A stretch of 64,000 bases of DNA from Anadara kagoshimensis (GCA_021292105.1 CM037865.1:17949533-18013532); one strand, 5' to 3'; numbered from the stretch's first letter, positions 1 to 12,640 are shown. Notes: generated by a model not told the origin, from the letters alone. A program made the numbers and translations.

Positions 1-402
1 ATATCAACACATTTGTTCCAGTTTGTCAAACTACTTTTTGTAGCTATCAATTCTGCTGTCGGTTTTTGTCAAAACGTCTGGTGAAGACATTTGTATAATA
101 TCTTTTTTCAACGGAATCATCTTTAACATTTAAATTTGTAAAAATATTTTACTGAACTGCCGATTATCAATTCTGCGCTCGGTTTTTTGTTAAAACGTCT
201 GACATTTGTAAAAAATATCGTTTTTTCTTCTGAATTATTTTTGAAGACGTTAAATATCACTTTGATTAGTAAGTCAGTCAGTTAAGAGAATCTGATATTT
301 ATTTCTTATCAATGTATAACACATATGTCAAAGATATGACAGTGCAGCATAAAGACATGGCTTCAGCGTGGGCAGATAAACGTATTAAATAACTAACAAA
401 AA
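1..402. other. No gene seen; AT-rich
   Basis: The stretch 1-200 contains a loose duplication: two copies of a 'ctatcaattctgc…gtcggttttt(g)tcaaaacgtctg' block about 120 bases apart. No coding potential or known element is recognised. Confidence 0.4.
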
Positions 403-612
403 TACAGTACAGTTCTGTCTAAAGTTTAACACTAAACAAACAACTAATACGGAATCAGGAGCTCATCTCCGTCCCTTGTTAGCTATATGTAGATCTAAGT
501 AACCGTACGTTATCAATATCTTAGCAATTGTTCAGCAACTCGGCAGTCGAGTTTCGATTGCTTCTTTTTCTTTTCGTTTTCTCGGTGTTAACTTTCGACA
601 AGTCTGTACTTT
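403..612. mobile_element. Family A MITE, copy 1
   Basis: Left end TACAGTACAGTTCTGTC…AGTTTAACAC and inverted right end TTAACTTTCGACA-AGTCTGTACT. Family A is a short non-autonomous DNA element with inverted termini and apparent TA target sites, of Tc1/mariner type by its ends. No transposase is present. Confidence 0.75.
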
Positions 613-830
613 GACTATTATGTAATTTTGTGTTGGCTACTCGACTTCTTTTCTTTCCGGCTTTCTGTTTTCTCGGCGTTTCTGTACTGTAAGACTTATG
701 TAATTTTGTGTTGGCTACTCGACTCCTTTTCTTTCTGACTTTCCGTGTCCTTGGTACGGGTGTTTAATTTTCGACATGTCTGTACTGTAATACTGTTATG
801 TAATTTTGTGTTATTGGAGAACTTCAGTTA
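613..830. repeat. Tandem repeat following MITE copy 1
   Basis: Blocks starting TATGTAATTTTGTGTTGG and containing CTCGACT…TTTCTTTC…TCTGTACTGTAA recur at ~619, ~697 and ~798. The unit includes part of the MITE right end, so the array seems to have grown from the transposon terminus. Confidence 0.6.
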
Positions 831-1092
831 CAATAATTGAAAGTTCCTTGAACTGAAATATGTTAGGTTGTGAAAGGGATATGTTTTATTATAACGATTT
901 TACATTTCTATGTATAACATAAAACGCATCATCACGACATGATAAAGACTGAAAGGAATAGATATTTTATACTGGATTTTCTTTCATATCCATAGGAACT
1001 CTTTTGTTGTTTACTTATTTGGAATACTCGCTTTAAGTCGTAGAATTATTCTATTTGTTTTTTTGGCTAACTTGCACAGCTAGGGGAGAAAT
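831..1092. other. No gene seen
   Basis: AT-rich unique-looking sequence with no recognised element. Confidence 0.3.
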
Positions 1093-1405
1093 AAGATCAC
1101 TACAGTGTCTCAGTTGGTACAGTGATCACTTCGTATATGGCAGGTCGGGTTTGGAACACCTTCACGGTCTAACCAACATTTGAAAAATAGACGGCCAATG
1201 TTCTTTCTCTAAACATTCTGCATTGAGAAATGAAAATGTGGTTTTCGGAAGAGACTTAAAATGAGGATGCTCCTTGTAAATGTAGGCGTGGCAGACTAAC
1301 GAGCCATCTCTTCACATTTGCTTTGAGAAGTCTGCTAAGGTTACGACGTATACGTAGTCTTGTCTTTATGTAAACCCCAATTCAATCAATCAATCAATCG
1401 ATCGA
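1093..1405 (+). mobile_element. tRNA-derived SINE
   Basis: tRNA-like head (GTCTCAGTTGGTACAGTGAT, then GGTCGGGTTTGGAAC as a decayed B box), followed by a central region with TTCTTTCTC…CATTC and ending in a TCAA simple-repeat tail at ~1380-1405. Confidence 0.65.
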
Positions 1406-1692
1406 GTGAGAAAAAAAACATGGGTACTTCAGATCATGAAACTGTTTGAACGATCCTGTGGTATTTATATGATGTATCTGTCTTTGGACTGGCCATGTGT
1501 TCGGATGTAGAAGTCTACAAGGTATCTTGTAAACAAAAGCACATCGTCTGTAGACTATAAGTAATACAGACGTCGTTATGACATTTTATGTGGATACATT
1601 TGACTTACAGATGTACAACTTACCATAATGACCTGACTGGACATTCTATGTAATATAATATGTATTGATTAATCACAGACGCGACCAGCTCT

Positions 1693-1904
1693 TGTAGACA
1701 AACAACACTGACCTGTCCGTTTGACCTTTCATTAGGAATATTCCATGCAGGAGGATCATCCCAATACATGGGCAGTGCTAGGATTCAATTTAATACATAC
1801 ACAGTGCACATGTTTATTCTATGAAGTTTGTAGATAAAATAATCACTGTAAACATAATGCATCAACCCATAAACATGTAAAACAAAAGGTCAAAGTTGTT
1901 TGCC
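1693..1904. mobile_element. Family C inverted-repeat element, copy 1
   Basis: Left end TGTAGACAAACAACACTGACC then TGTCCGTTTGACCTTTCATTAG; right end AAAAGGTCAAAGTTGTTTGCCC is the inverse of the outer part. About 210 bp, non-coding MITE-like. Confidence 0.55.
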
Positions 1905-1983
1905 CAATGTGTAGATAGCAATTGTCTTACCAAATTGTTTATTCCGTATTTCACACGATGGTGTGACTTTTTATACAATATAT

Positions 1984-2095
1984 ACAACACAGGCCTGACT
2001 AAAGTTTAACACCAAGTTAACGATTATAATATAAGTGTCGAATCAGCAGCTCATCATGGTATCCGAGCCCCGTGTTAAACGTTCGAGTTGATGTA
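1984..2095. mobile_element. Family A MITE, degraded copy
   Basis: CACAGGCCTGACTAAAG then TTTAACACC at the left and GTGTTAAACGTTCGAG at the right. Short and decayed. Confidence 0.55.
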
Positions 2096-2174
2096 AGGGG
2101 TTTGTTATTGACAAATGGTGTATTCTCTGTAAACAGTTATGTCAATATCTGTAATATGTACCGATGCAGGAAAA

Positions 2175-2375
2175 TACAGTACAGTCAGAAAATTTTAACA
2201 AAAAGCAAATTAGTGCTGAATCGGAAGCGCATCTCAGCTCGTTAATAGCTATATCTCAACAGGTTTTCAGTAGGCCACTAGCTATAAATATATTGGCCAT
2301 GCATCGGCAGCAGAGTTATGCAATTGACTCCTTTTTATTAGCTGAATGTTAAACATTCAACTTGTCTGTACTGTA
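2175..2375. mobile_element. Family A MITE
   Basis: TACAGTACAGTC… at the left and AATGTTAAAC…CTTGTCTGTACTGTA at the right. An open frame across it is fortuitous. Confidence 0.7.
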
Positions 2376-3114
2376 AATCCAAAATTGAGATTTTATTTCA
2401 TAATACATTAAGCAGACGGTTTAATATAATGAAATGTGATAAATTGACTTTTCACACCCAGACAGGAAAAATGTATCCTCGATGTTTTCTGTGTTGCTAC
2501 CATAGTAATTCTTGTCTATATCAAGTTATTTGAGTCTTTTGTTTTGAATTCAAGATACAAATAGATTGCAATTTACGTATTGTGAATGCTAACAAAAATT
2601 GTAAAAAATAATTAAAAAATGTCAAATTCAAAGTACAAAAATATATGTTGTTTTGCATATTCACAGCGCTTTGTTCTGTCAGGCAATGGGCAGACCGTTC
2701 AGATATTGTTTTGACATTTCAATGACGTGCGTTTGTATCGGACACTTAATGGACATTTGACATGTATATAGTTTATCTATTGATCAATCACAAGTATATT
2801 CGTCACTAAAACCATTCATTTCTAACACTTTTAGAACAAAGAATAATCCACTGGGTTTTACTGAACTTTTACCCTATTCTTTTTCTTATTGATGCCAAAA
2901 CAAGTATTTGCACATGTATCTAGTTCTGGTAATATCTGACAGTAAAATCTATTTCCAGTGGGCATTTAGACGGGAGAATTTGTGACCTTATACCCATGTA
3001 AATATAGATGTTACTTTGTAATTTCTCTGTTCTAAACGCCCACTCTACTTTTTCTGATGCAACTCCCATAAAACTACACTTAGAAAGCAAAAGAGCTTTC
3101 AAAAAATCAGACAG
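2376..3114. other. No gene seen
   Basis: AT-rich. A block at ~3062-3115 (AACTCCCATAAAACTA…) is imperfectly repeated at ~3328-3388 on the other side of a retroelement fragment. Confidence 0.3.
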
Positions 3115-3275
3115 TTTACACACGTGGTGGGTGTAGCTATATGTAGATAAAAAAGATGTGCTTATTCTTTCGGAACACTCAGCCTCACTTTCCTGGTTGA
3201 AGTTCACGTGTTTATCTTAATTTGCCAGTTTTCAAAGTTTTCACTTTGCTTTAGGATTGTTATTTGAATATGGAA
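3115..3275 (+). mobile_element. Retroelement 3' end fragment (family L)
   Basis: Carries the family L tail: GCCTCACTTTCCTGGTTGAA, GTTCACGTGTTTATC, then a TTTTCACTTTGC block ending near TTTGAATATGG. 5'-truncated and non-coding. Family L is defined by the copy at 45622-46216, which retains the C-terminal coding region. Confidence 0.65.
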
Positions 3276-3677
3276 TATTGTTATTTTTTCATCAATTTTG
3301 AATACAGAATGTTGTTTTTTTATACAACTCGCGTAAAACTATCCTTCAAGGATAACAAGAGAGCTTTTGATAAAAAGTCGGGCAGACCTGCTTTTATCAT
3401 TTTCAAGAATTTAAAATACATTATGGAATCTAAAATTAACTAAGACATAATATTTCATATTTTAATCATGTTACCATGACAATATGATATATATGACTGT
3501 ACTTTTTATGATATTTATTCGTTTTTAGTCTCAGTAACACATGTTTTAATGTATCTTCATAAAGTTCTATCAGTATCGTATCTCGTGTTGAATCAACATC
3601 TACTGGTATATGTGATATAAGTAATTTATATATGTCGTTATCGATTTTTCATTTTCTTTCGTTCCTGTGATGTACAT

Positions 3678-3901
3678 TACAGTACGGGCCTGTCGGAAGT
3701 TTAACATTTAGCTAACGAAATAGTGTAGAATCAGCAGCTTAATTCGGTACCTATAGTTACCATATCTCGACATTTTCCGACAGTTTCTGTCTATTTCTCG
3801 GCTTTTCTGACACTAGCTATCCATTTCTTGGCCATTCGGCAGCTGACATTTGATTCCTTTTCATTAGTTCAATGTTAAACTTTTAACAGGTCTGTACTGT
3901 A
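3678..3901. mobile_element. Family A MITE
   Basis: TACAGTACGGGCCTGTCGGA at the left and TTAACAGGTCTGTACTGTA at the right. The middle holds repeated TATCTCG/TTTCTCGGC motifs. Confidence 0.75.
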
Positions 3902-3984
3902 CATGGACTTCTTGTTCTACGACTTTTCGATACTGCAGTTAATGTAACATATAATTGGCATATTCATGACCAGATCACCATTCT

Positions 3985-4145
3985 AAAGTAAAAGTTTTGA
4001 AACTGGCTTATTACATTTAGATTAAACACCAAAGAAGAAGATAGACCGGGTGTTCCGGAATGGTAAACATATCCTGTTTAGCCCCGCCTTTTGTGTAGTC
4101 AAAATTTAGAATGAAATGAACTATGGGACGTGGAATATATTGGAA
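3985..4145 (-). mobile_element. Retroelement 3' end fragment (family L)
   Basis: Reverse complement of the family L tail: GACCGGGTGTTCCGGAATGG then the CCTGTTTAGC and TGGGACGTGGAATATATT blocks. Confidence 0.55.
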
Positions 4146-4299
4146 TGAGTTTCTGTTAGAATGTGACATCGTTCTCCTTGTGAATCTACTGTTATATTTC
4201 AGATACTTCCCGTTTGTTAACCTATATCCACCCTGACAAAATGTCCATGGTTATATTTGTCTCTTCTGATCTAATCCTCGCCTTCGTCTATTGTATTCA

Positions 4300-5215
4300 T
4301 TAAAGGACAGTTTTTATTGTCACAAATAAACGAAGGAGCGGAAAGCTCATGTACATTTCTAATCGTTTTCAAGATTGTTATATCCCTACACTTTATACTG
4401 TAACGTGTTGATATATCCAGACTGAATTGATTTTTCAGTCGGGACATATTTTATTCTCCAACAGTCTGGATATAAACTCGAGTACCATTGTCCCCTGTCT
4501 GACCAGCTATATGTGTATAGGTATGTAAAGGACTGGAAATTCAGTCTAAATAGTTTCAAAATCGGATGATTTTATTTCGTTAACATTTTTATTGATTGAA
4601 GCATAGTTTTATTGCATACACTTATGCAATATTCTCTAACAGTCTGGATAGAAATACTAGTAGCCTTACAAGTTATGTGTGCTCATAGGTATGTAAATGA
4701 CTGAATTTTCAAATTCTAGAGTATTTTGGTTTTATTTCGTTAATATTTTAAATTTTATTGATTGAAGCATAGTTGCATATTGAATACACTCATACAATAT
4801 TCTCCAACAGTCTGTATAGGAATACGAGTAGTATTGTCCTTAGCCTTACAAGTTATGTGTGTTCATGTAAATGACCAAATTTCAGTCTAGATAGTTTCAA
4901 ATTCTAGAGTATTTTGGATGATACTTGTAATTCGTTAATGTTTTATTGATTAAAGATAGTTTTTATTGTGCACACTTAAACAATATTCTTCGACACAGTT
5001 TGGATATGAACTAAGAAGTAATGTCCTCGATCTTCCCAGTTATGTACGTGGTCATAAGTATGTAAATGACCGAATTTCAATCTAGATAGTTTCAAATTCT
5101 AGAGTATTTTGGTGATAAATTTTGTTAATATTCTGGTGTATTTTGGTGATAAAGTTGGTTTATATTTTTATTGATTGAAGCTGAAGAATCTGTAATACTC
5201 CTTATTGAGCACACT
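4300..5215. repeat. Satellite-like array, ~170-185 bp unit
   Basis: Four or more diverged units. The landmark CAGTCTGGAT recurs at 4462, 4640, 4808 and 4996, each followed by TATGTAAATGAC, TTCAAATTCTAGAGTATTTT and TTTTATTGATTGAAGC blocks. No coding frame. Confidence 0.85.
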
Positions 5216-5270
5216 TATGTATAAGGTTGAGAGTTATACGATAAATCAATACAATATGGATAGTACAGTC

Positions 5271-5461
5271 CTGTCCAGAGTTTAACACTAAGCTAACGAA
5301 TTACTGCCAAACAGCAGGTCATCTCAGCGGCACTTGGTATCCTACATCTCAGTAACTGTAAATCGACAGATTTTCGGAAAATAAAATAATTTTTCCATTT
5401 GGTAAGCGAGCTTCAGCACTTTTTGTTAGCTAAGGGTTAAACTTTGGACAGGTCTGTACTC
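5271..5461. mobile_element. Family A MITE
   Basis: Left TAGTACAGTCCTGTCCAGAG with TTTAACACTAAGCTAACGAA; right GGTTAAACTTTGGACAGG then TCTGTACT. Confidence 0.75.
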
Positions 5462-6186
5462 TTGTGATTCAATCACAGCTTGTGTTTTCACAGTGTACAC
5501 AAATAGACAAACATTATAAATTGAATTAGTTTCGCTTAATATCTTTTACAATTTTATGTCTGCGTTGAATCGAAAATTTTTAGTTCAAATATTTCCGTTT
5601 GGTTCATTTTGCTGTGAGTTGATGTTTTTGTTATTCATCAATACATGGTTTTAGTTTCAAGTTTCTATATTCCACGTGTAATCAAATTTTGACATTAAAA
5701 ATTCATTTGTTATAGTTATAGCATACTCTTCATTGAGACATCGTCATCAGATACACAGATATACATTAGATAAAAACATAAGAGATGCACAAGGTAAAAT
5801 GACCTGAATATAATTTAAATAGTAATTTGAGCTCAGACTGTCAATTAATGCACCAAGAATAGTACTGAATATAATTATTGTAGATTGAGATGAGGTATAA
5901 AGTGTTAACCAAACAAATTGTCTAAATCTGCTATACATTCAAATGCATTATACATGTTATATAAAACTATACTGAGTATTTGGAATTTCATTTTTCCAAT
6001 CCATCATGTGTGTCAAAGGATTAGTAATTAAGCCGCGGAAGTTATTTGTACTTCGTGGAAGAAAATAGATAAAATTGCCTGTTGAATGGAAAAAACCAAC
6101 CCTCCTCAAATGATTCATCTACATGTATATGAAGCACTTGTTCATACTGATTACTTGGCAAAAAATGACATAATTAATTTGGAAAC
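5462..6186. other. No gene seen
   Basis: AT-rich sequence. A 63-codon minus-strand frame at 5747-5938 has no splice or family support. Confidence 0.3.
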
Positions 6187-6421
6187 TACAGCACAGACCT
6201 GTCAAAAGTTTAACATCGAGCTTACGAACAAGAGTCTATGTTCGACTGTCGAGTAGCTAGCTAAGAGGTGGATATGTACTGTAGTGGACAAAAAGCTACT
6301 GAGAGATAGATAGCAGCTGTCAAATCCTGTCGAGATGCAGCTAGCTAGGGACTGAAATTAGCTTCCGATTGGTTCCTAGATCGCTAGCTTAGTGCAAAAC
6401 TTTCGCCAGATCGGTACTGTA
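6187..6421. mobile_element. Family A MITE
   Basis: TACAGCACAGACCTGTCAAA at the left and CTTTCGCCAGATCGGTACTG at the right. The interior is made of AGCTAGCTA/GAGATAGATAGC motifs. Confidence 0.7.
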
Positions 6422-6735
6422 GTTCTCACAACATCAAACTAAATTTAACGTTAGAGGTTTTTAGCTCTGTTGAAGTGATGTCAGCCAGAAAATGAATGCA
6501 ACATGTGCCTTGTGCATTTTCAGTCATAAATTTTTATCATAAACATTTGATGATGTGGTTAATGTTATACGTTGTTCGAGGGAACGCCTTTGTTCAAAAA
6601 GAATTTAATGCAGTTTTACATCTGACGTTTGTGGGATTTTAAAATAGTATTGTTTTTGTCTGTTAGACTATTTCCAGAGCACACGTGTATTTAGGTTTTA
6701 CATCACCTGTTTCTTAATAGAAGGTAAGCATAATG

Positions 6736-6952
6736 TACAGATCTGTCAAAAGTCTAACAACAAGCTAACAAATATATCCGAACCTCGACTGCCAAGTGGC
6801 CGAGTGACCGGGCAGAAGAGCTGCTCAGAGATACAGGTAAATAGCAACTGCTGAAAAGCTGTTGAGATATAACCAACGAAGAACCGAGATTAGCTGTCAT
6901 TTTGGCACAAATCCGTTAGCTAAGTGTTAAATTTTACACAGGCCAGTACTGC
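6736..6952. mobile_element. Family A MITE
   Basis: TACAGATCTGTCAAAAGTC at the left; GTTAGCTAAGTGTTAAATTT then GGCCAGTACTGCA at the right. Confidence 0.7.
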
Positions 6953-8093
6953 ACTTTCATAATAGATATTAAAAATCTATGTAGGTTAGTGTATACATCT
7001 TGGAATTTTTGCACCAAAGGTTATGACTTCATTTTTATCAACATTTAATTTATTGTTATAGCTGTTGTCATGGAAACCATTTATGAAGCATGTTTATCAA
7101 CTCTTTTTTCAAAATTCTTGTCACGTGTTACAATGAATTCTTTCTGCTTCATTAAATAATGTATACATATGAGATTTTTTATACATCGATGATCAAGTCT
7201 TCATATGACATTACTTATTTTATAGTGATAGATCACAGGTATGTAGGTTTCTAGCTGTTTACACTGTATGCAACAGTTGTATAAATATTCCTTGCAAGCA
7301 TGACCCATTTTATGAAGCACAGGTTATTTTAGAATACCTTGCCAAACATATAACACCATAATAAGTATGTGCACTAATTAGTTAATTAATTAATTACTGT
7401 TCACTATTGGTGATATTGAAACGAGTATATGGTTTGGTACCCAGTAACTATTTAAAAGAGTGATGATTAATTATAGCAATCATTTGGAATTGAAAATGTA
7501 CATAAACCAGTACTCAAATGTATATGGTGGTCATTAAGGAAAGACATCCATGCGTCAAGCATTATCATAGGCTGCAGCATACTTATACATGTACATGTAT
7601 TTGACACGCATAATTCCGTTCTTTTTTTACCTTTTATCCATTCTATATTCTCATGAATATGAACAGATGATGTGAAGTGAAATAGTTGATAAGGTTGGAA
7701 ATGGTATTGTGGTAGCCATGGCACAGAAATATATGCATATAATAACCAGATAATTTAACTCTTAAACTGAAAAAAATGCATATTGAATTTGTTAATTATA
7801 GATATATATGATTTTGAAAATTAATAATAATTTTTAATTTGTGGTAATATTTTGCATGTCGTGCTATTAATTATATTGTGTTGTTTATGATCGCAAGTTT
7901 TTGCCTTCAGTGACTAGTTGTTTTTCCTTAAGTTCGGGAATTCGTTTGGTAAACTTAATTGTAGTTTTTAGAGTGTTAAACTTCCTTTTATGGTGTTTTT
8001 TGCAGTAATTGATGATATAGTAGATCCTTTTTTATAAAGTGATAAACGTATTTCATTTCATTTTATTGCAGTTGTAAAATTTAATACCACTGG
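6953..8093. other. No gene seen
   Basis: AT-rich intergenic sequence; the minus-strand frame at 7467-7724 has no recognisable content. Confidence 0.3.
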
Positions 8094-8594
8094 TACAGGG
8101 TGTATCAAATATTAATGTCCATTGTCGTGAAAATATTAGCAATTCTTTCAGGCTTGGTTATTGTGCTTAGCAACAGCTGTTGCCGTCGAATATCATTTTG
8201 AGATTAAATGCTCTAAATTTTGAATTTTGGTGTAAATGACTTTAGAATAACTACACATAAGGTCCATTTATTCAGTGTCACATTGTTATATTATTTTTAC
8301 TACCTCGGGTTTTCTGCGCTATTGACCGTCAGGGACAAATCTTTAATCACTAGGCTCCAAAACAAAGTTTACTGTTATGGGTTCAACCATAATCGACCGC
8401 AAGTGAAAAGGATATGTTCTTCACAAGAACCCTTGCCCTATTCCTCGATTTTTTGGCTCATGAAATGGACTGAATGGTTAGCAAAGTTTATCGGTGAAGT
8501 TTTACATAAAAATACAAGTACATGTAAAATATGATAGCTGTGATGCATATGGCCTAATCCGAACAGAAGTTATAGATTTCAGGATCACCCTGTA
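8094..8594. mobile_element. Mariner-like element, non-autonomous, 501 bp
   Basis: Begins TACAGGGTGTATCA and ends GGATCACCCTGTA, inverted termini with TA at each edge. A frame at 8220-8534 lies inside but shows no transposase motif. A further copy of the right end (GGATTACCCTGTA) occurs at 8723-8735. Confidence 0.55.
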
Positions 8595-9170
8595 GATAGC
8601 AATGTTACCATATTATCTTAAAAGTTTTCTGGAAAGTTATGACGGTTAATTGTTAACAAAATTTTAAATACCTGAAATTAACAGTAAAGCAAATTTAACT
8701 CCATCCTGATTTATAAAATTTTGGATTACCCTGTAGGCATTAGTTTTACCTTGATCTTCAAATACTTTTAAAATGGTGTTAATGACAAGAATTATAAAGG
8801 GTCACTGCCAACAAGAAGTTGATTTAAAACATTCTTACACACCTGTAGTTATCAGTAATGCAATGTTATCTCCAATATCAAACATTACCTGTAATTTAGT
8901 TCAACACATTCAATGCAGTCATAATGATATCAAGCGAGGGGTTCGACAAGGATCCGTGTCATAAAATCATTTTCAAAAAGTGTTACACACTCCAGCGCAG
9001 TGTATGCACTATGATAAGACAAGGTTTGTTACAACGCGTTGTACAAGAGGGAAAGTTACATAACGTAAGTAATGGGTAATACCAGTATAATATAACATTT
9101 AGTTTAGATGCAAATTAACCTGTTAATTTTACTCTTGCTAAATTTAAAAAACGAATACATAAGAGATATT

Positions 9171-9335
9171 TACAGTACAGACCTGTTTAAAGTTTAACTC
9201 CGAGTTTACGGAAAGGAGTCGAAGCACGTCTGTCGTGTGGAAACAAACGCGTACGACAGCCACCGAAATGAGCTTCCAATTTGGCACTAGGTTCGTTAGC
9301 TTAGTGTTAAACTTTCGAAATGTTTGGTCCGTACA
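9171..9335. mobile_element. Family A MITE, short
   Basis: TACAGTACAGACCTGTTTAA at the left; TTAGTGTTAAACTTTCGAAA at the right with a decayed outer end (GGTCCGTACA). Confidence 0.7.
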
Positions 9336-9401
9336 TATAACAAGTTTATTTTGTTCTTTTGAAAACGCAATGCACTTTTAAAAATCAATAAACATATTGG
9401 T

Positions 9402-9630
9402 ATAGCCCAACAACTTTGATCTTTTCGATTGACCTTTTATTTCAATATTTATTATGGATCAGTTCGTTTATGTATAGGAAAGCTGGTGCATATTTAGTTT
9501 ACTTCATGGGAAAATACATTGTTTATGTATTTCTTGCGAATCCAAACACTACCCATATGTTAGATGAATCACCATATATAGATATTCCTTATCAAGTTCA
9601 AGCGGGCAGGTCAACTTTGTTCGCCTTTAA
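9402..9630. mobile_element. Family C inverted-repeat element, copy 2
   Basis: Left CCCAACAACTTTGATC…TTGACCTTTTATTTC; right TATCAAGTTCAAGCGGGCAG then GTCAACTTTGTTCG, the inverse of the left. Confidence 0.5.
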
Positions 9631-10547
9631 TGTTAACATATATAAGCATATACGTACAGCTGTTATTTAGAATCAATGACTGGTAAACTTATTAATCTTT
9701 ATGGATGACATCCGGCTTATAAAGGAATAATCTGCGCAAATGTAATTATGCAAATTATGTAATATTTTATTCAGATATGCTTGTGGAACGTTTTAAATCT
9801 TATTGATCAATTTTCAATTGGAATTTTAAAAAGGGATTTTGTCATGTTGAACCATATCAGAATAAAAGGTCCGGTGAACATGCATAGGTAAACAGCAAGC
9901 TTAAAATACAAAACATTTTAGAAAAACATAATTTTTAATACGAAATGGTATCGGCAAACACATTGCAAACTGTGTGTCAGCAATTTGATGTTTTGTGAAC
10001 CTATAAATTGCATTACTGAACAGTTTGAACGCATTAGATATTGTATTACATGAGGAAATACTCATATCTGCATCATGTAATTGGGTAAGTGTTAAATAAC
10101 ATATTCACTCTTTAAAGTATTTATTGTCGATGTTCGTACAATTGCAAACAGAGCTAATGCAATGGGTTTATAATAATAATAATAATAATGTCTGTGTGTG
10201 CAATTATGAGGAAACTGATTGCTGTGTGAGCAAACTGATTGTTGTGTGAGTGTGAGCAAACTGATTGCTGTGTCCAGATGTTAGACAATCTGTTATTATA
10301 CAGTAATTTGGAGAAGATCACGGTAACTTTGTTCTTGTTGTCTTTGGCTGCTTCAGAATGATTACAACCATTAAGTATAATCAACATAATGGAATGCAAA
10401 CACATCGTAACATACCGACCTTGAAACGGTATCACTGAGTACAGAAGGTATTTTAGTAATGAATATGATGTATGGGTTGTAAACATCATCATGGATATTG
10501 ATGTTTAGTATGCAACATTATTGTAATATGGTGAGATATGCCGAACG
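9631..10547. other. No gene seen; includes an ATA run and a CTGATTG minisatellite
   Basis: An ATA trinucleotide run at ~10168-10190 is followed by three copies of GCAAACTGATTG(C/T)TGTGT at ~10205-10275. Otherwise AT-rich without gene signals. Confidence 0.4.
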
Positions 10548-10740
10548 TACTGTACACGTATTTAATTTCGCGTGTATTTATTTTCGCGATACAGAAAATT
10601 TATACAAATTTTCGTGTTTTTGAAATATGCACTATAACACAATATACTAAATACAATTTTCGTGCAGTATTAATTTTCGCGCAAAACAGACGACCGCTAA
10701 ATAAGCGAAAATTAGTACGAAAATAAATACCTTTACAGTA
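10548..10740. mobile_element. Inverted-repeat MITE with TATTTATTTTCGCG ends
   Basis: Left TACTGTACACGTATTTAATT then TCGCG; right CGAAAATAAATACC then TTTACAGTA is its inverse. A typical ~190-bp palindromic element. Confidence 0.65.
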
Positions 10741-11115
10741 TTTGAGGTTACGAGTGTGTGTTAGTAATGAAGGTTTTTCACCATCAGTGGTGCACTTATA
10801 TCGAGGCGGTCAGTAGATGTATTGGGGGAGGGGTACTCCGTTTCTGGTAGACATGGTGTAAGCTTACCATTATCTTCCGTGTGACTTTTACTGATATGAA
10901 TAAAAATCTCTAGGAGATAGCTCATAAGATTGTTTACAAAAGTTTGAGGATTGTGGATAACAAGTCGCGTGTTAAAATTATTTGACACATTTAAATTCTT
11001 ACGCTTAACAAATTTTGTTGTAAACAATAACATTCCTCAATATCTCCAGACGTGTCTTGATAAGGAAGTCAATATCCTTGTCGATAACATGTCAATAAAA
11101 ATGTGACTCAACCCT

Positions 11116-11324
11116 TACTGTACAGACCTGTCGAAAGTTTAACACCAAGATTACGAACCAGTGCCGAATCGGAAGCACATTTCGGCCCCTCGTAAGCTGT
11201 ACATAACTTTTTTTGCCAGCGTCTTTCTCTCTCCTAGCCACTTGGTTTGCATATCTCGACCGCTTAACAGCCGATGTTGACTCCATTTCATTAGTGAAGT
11301 GTTAAACTTTCGACAGACCTTTAC
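11116..11324. mobile_element. Family A MITE
   Basis: TACTGTACAGACCTGTCGAA at the left and GTTAAACTTTCGACAGACCT at the right; intact inner inverted repeats. Confidence 0.8.
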
Positions 11325-11574
11325 AACTTATCTCCTTTAAGTGTGGTGTTCCTCAAGGTTGGTCTGTTAAATAATGTTTTATGAGATAAGTTCGTGAAAG
11401 TCGGAACAAGGAAAAACAAAAACGATAAGATTTTTATTCAAGAGTTCAAAAGTTCTTTTTATGAGTTAGGTAATGACGACACGTCAGTTTCAGAACATGA
11501 ATCTTGTGCAAACAGTTGAAATTGACTTGCATTTTTCATATAGGGGATCTCTTCTAAAATCGGCAGCTAACAAA

Positions 11575-11850
11575 CCACAAATCAATAACTCTTAAGTTCG
11601 AATCTTACTCGGGTCAGATCCTGGTATGAAAAACGTTTTGTCAGTTGAATGACCAAATGTTGATGCTTTTCTTAAAGCACCCAGCTTGCTCTACTATCCT
11701 AGAACAGATCGCCGCGATCCTTGTTTAAGAAAGGGTCTGTTTTCCGACTGTTTTTGGCACTTCAGTTTCCTTAACTATCCCATACTGTTGGCCTCGGTAT
11801 TAGTGAAATAATATTAACTGAATAGCAAAACCCCATTACACTCCTTTACT
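11575..11850 (+). mobile_element. tRNA-derived SINE, degraded
   Basis: B-box-like AAGTTCGAATCTTACTC near the 5' end and a 3' tail block (GGCCTCGGTATTAGTGAAAT, then CCCCATTACAC) matching the tail of the SINE at 32185-32500. Confidence 0.5.
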
Positions 11851-12589
11851 TCACTCTTATACCTGTATCTGTTTATAAGATGTCATAAAGAGTTTACAAT
11901 GCTCATATCAATTACTTTGTATACATGTGTGTAAGGTCAATAGAAAGAGTAACCCGTGTTTATGATGCATGTAGGAGAGCAAAAAACGTCTGGGCAATGT
12001 CCAGTTAATACCGACAGATAAATCAAACATATTTAATAATTAAATATCAACACCTTTGATAGTGACACATTTATGTTACATCTGTAATTTTTTGTCGTCT
12101 AAGAATAGATAAATGATTATCAATCTTACCCAAAATAAATACAGCCGACATAAGTGTGTACTTAGGTGCCAGATATGTTGATGTATTTAGCAGTGCAGTA
12201 TTGTTATTATGATCTAAACAACATAGAAGCATTCTGTAATTGCATTTTTCTCTCTTGTTGGGCGTGTTCGTTTTTAGGATAACGACATATTTTGTCATTG
12301 CCAACAACAGTTACTCCGACTGGTCCTGTTCTTTACCACAGTAATTGGAAGTCCTCATTCAGGGGATATACGTGGGGTGCGAACGTAGCTCCCTGTAAAA
12401 ACGGAACTTCAAAACTTCATATTTTACTTTTTCACATGTACCTTGTGGAGCAAAGTGATCAAAAGCGATGGCTTAGGGAGTGCAGCGAGTATCAACCGGA
12501 TTCGAATCTACTCAAATTCTGGTGTCGTTTGGTTGCCAAATGTCGGCGGTTTACTTTGGGTATTCTAGTTTCTTCTACCATCCATTAAC
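11851..12589. other. No gene seen
   Basis: A 98-codon plus-strand frame at 12292-12588 overlaps weak SINE-like sequence and has no splice or family support. Confidence 0.3.
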
Positions 12590-12640
12590 TGACCGCCTTG
12601 ATATAAGTGAAATACTCGCGACCTGGACATAAAAACCAAG
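12590..12640 (+). mobile_element. SINE 3' tail fragment
   Basis: TGACCGCCTTGATATAAGTG followed by AAATACTCGCGACCTGGAC, the shared tail of the local tRNA-SINEs. Confidence 0.55.

Noticed and set aside
8220..8534. 104-codon frame as a transposase
   Set aside because: No DDE or helix-turn-helix motif visible; it lies in a 501-bp element too short for a mariner transposase.
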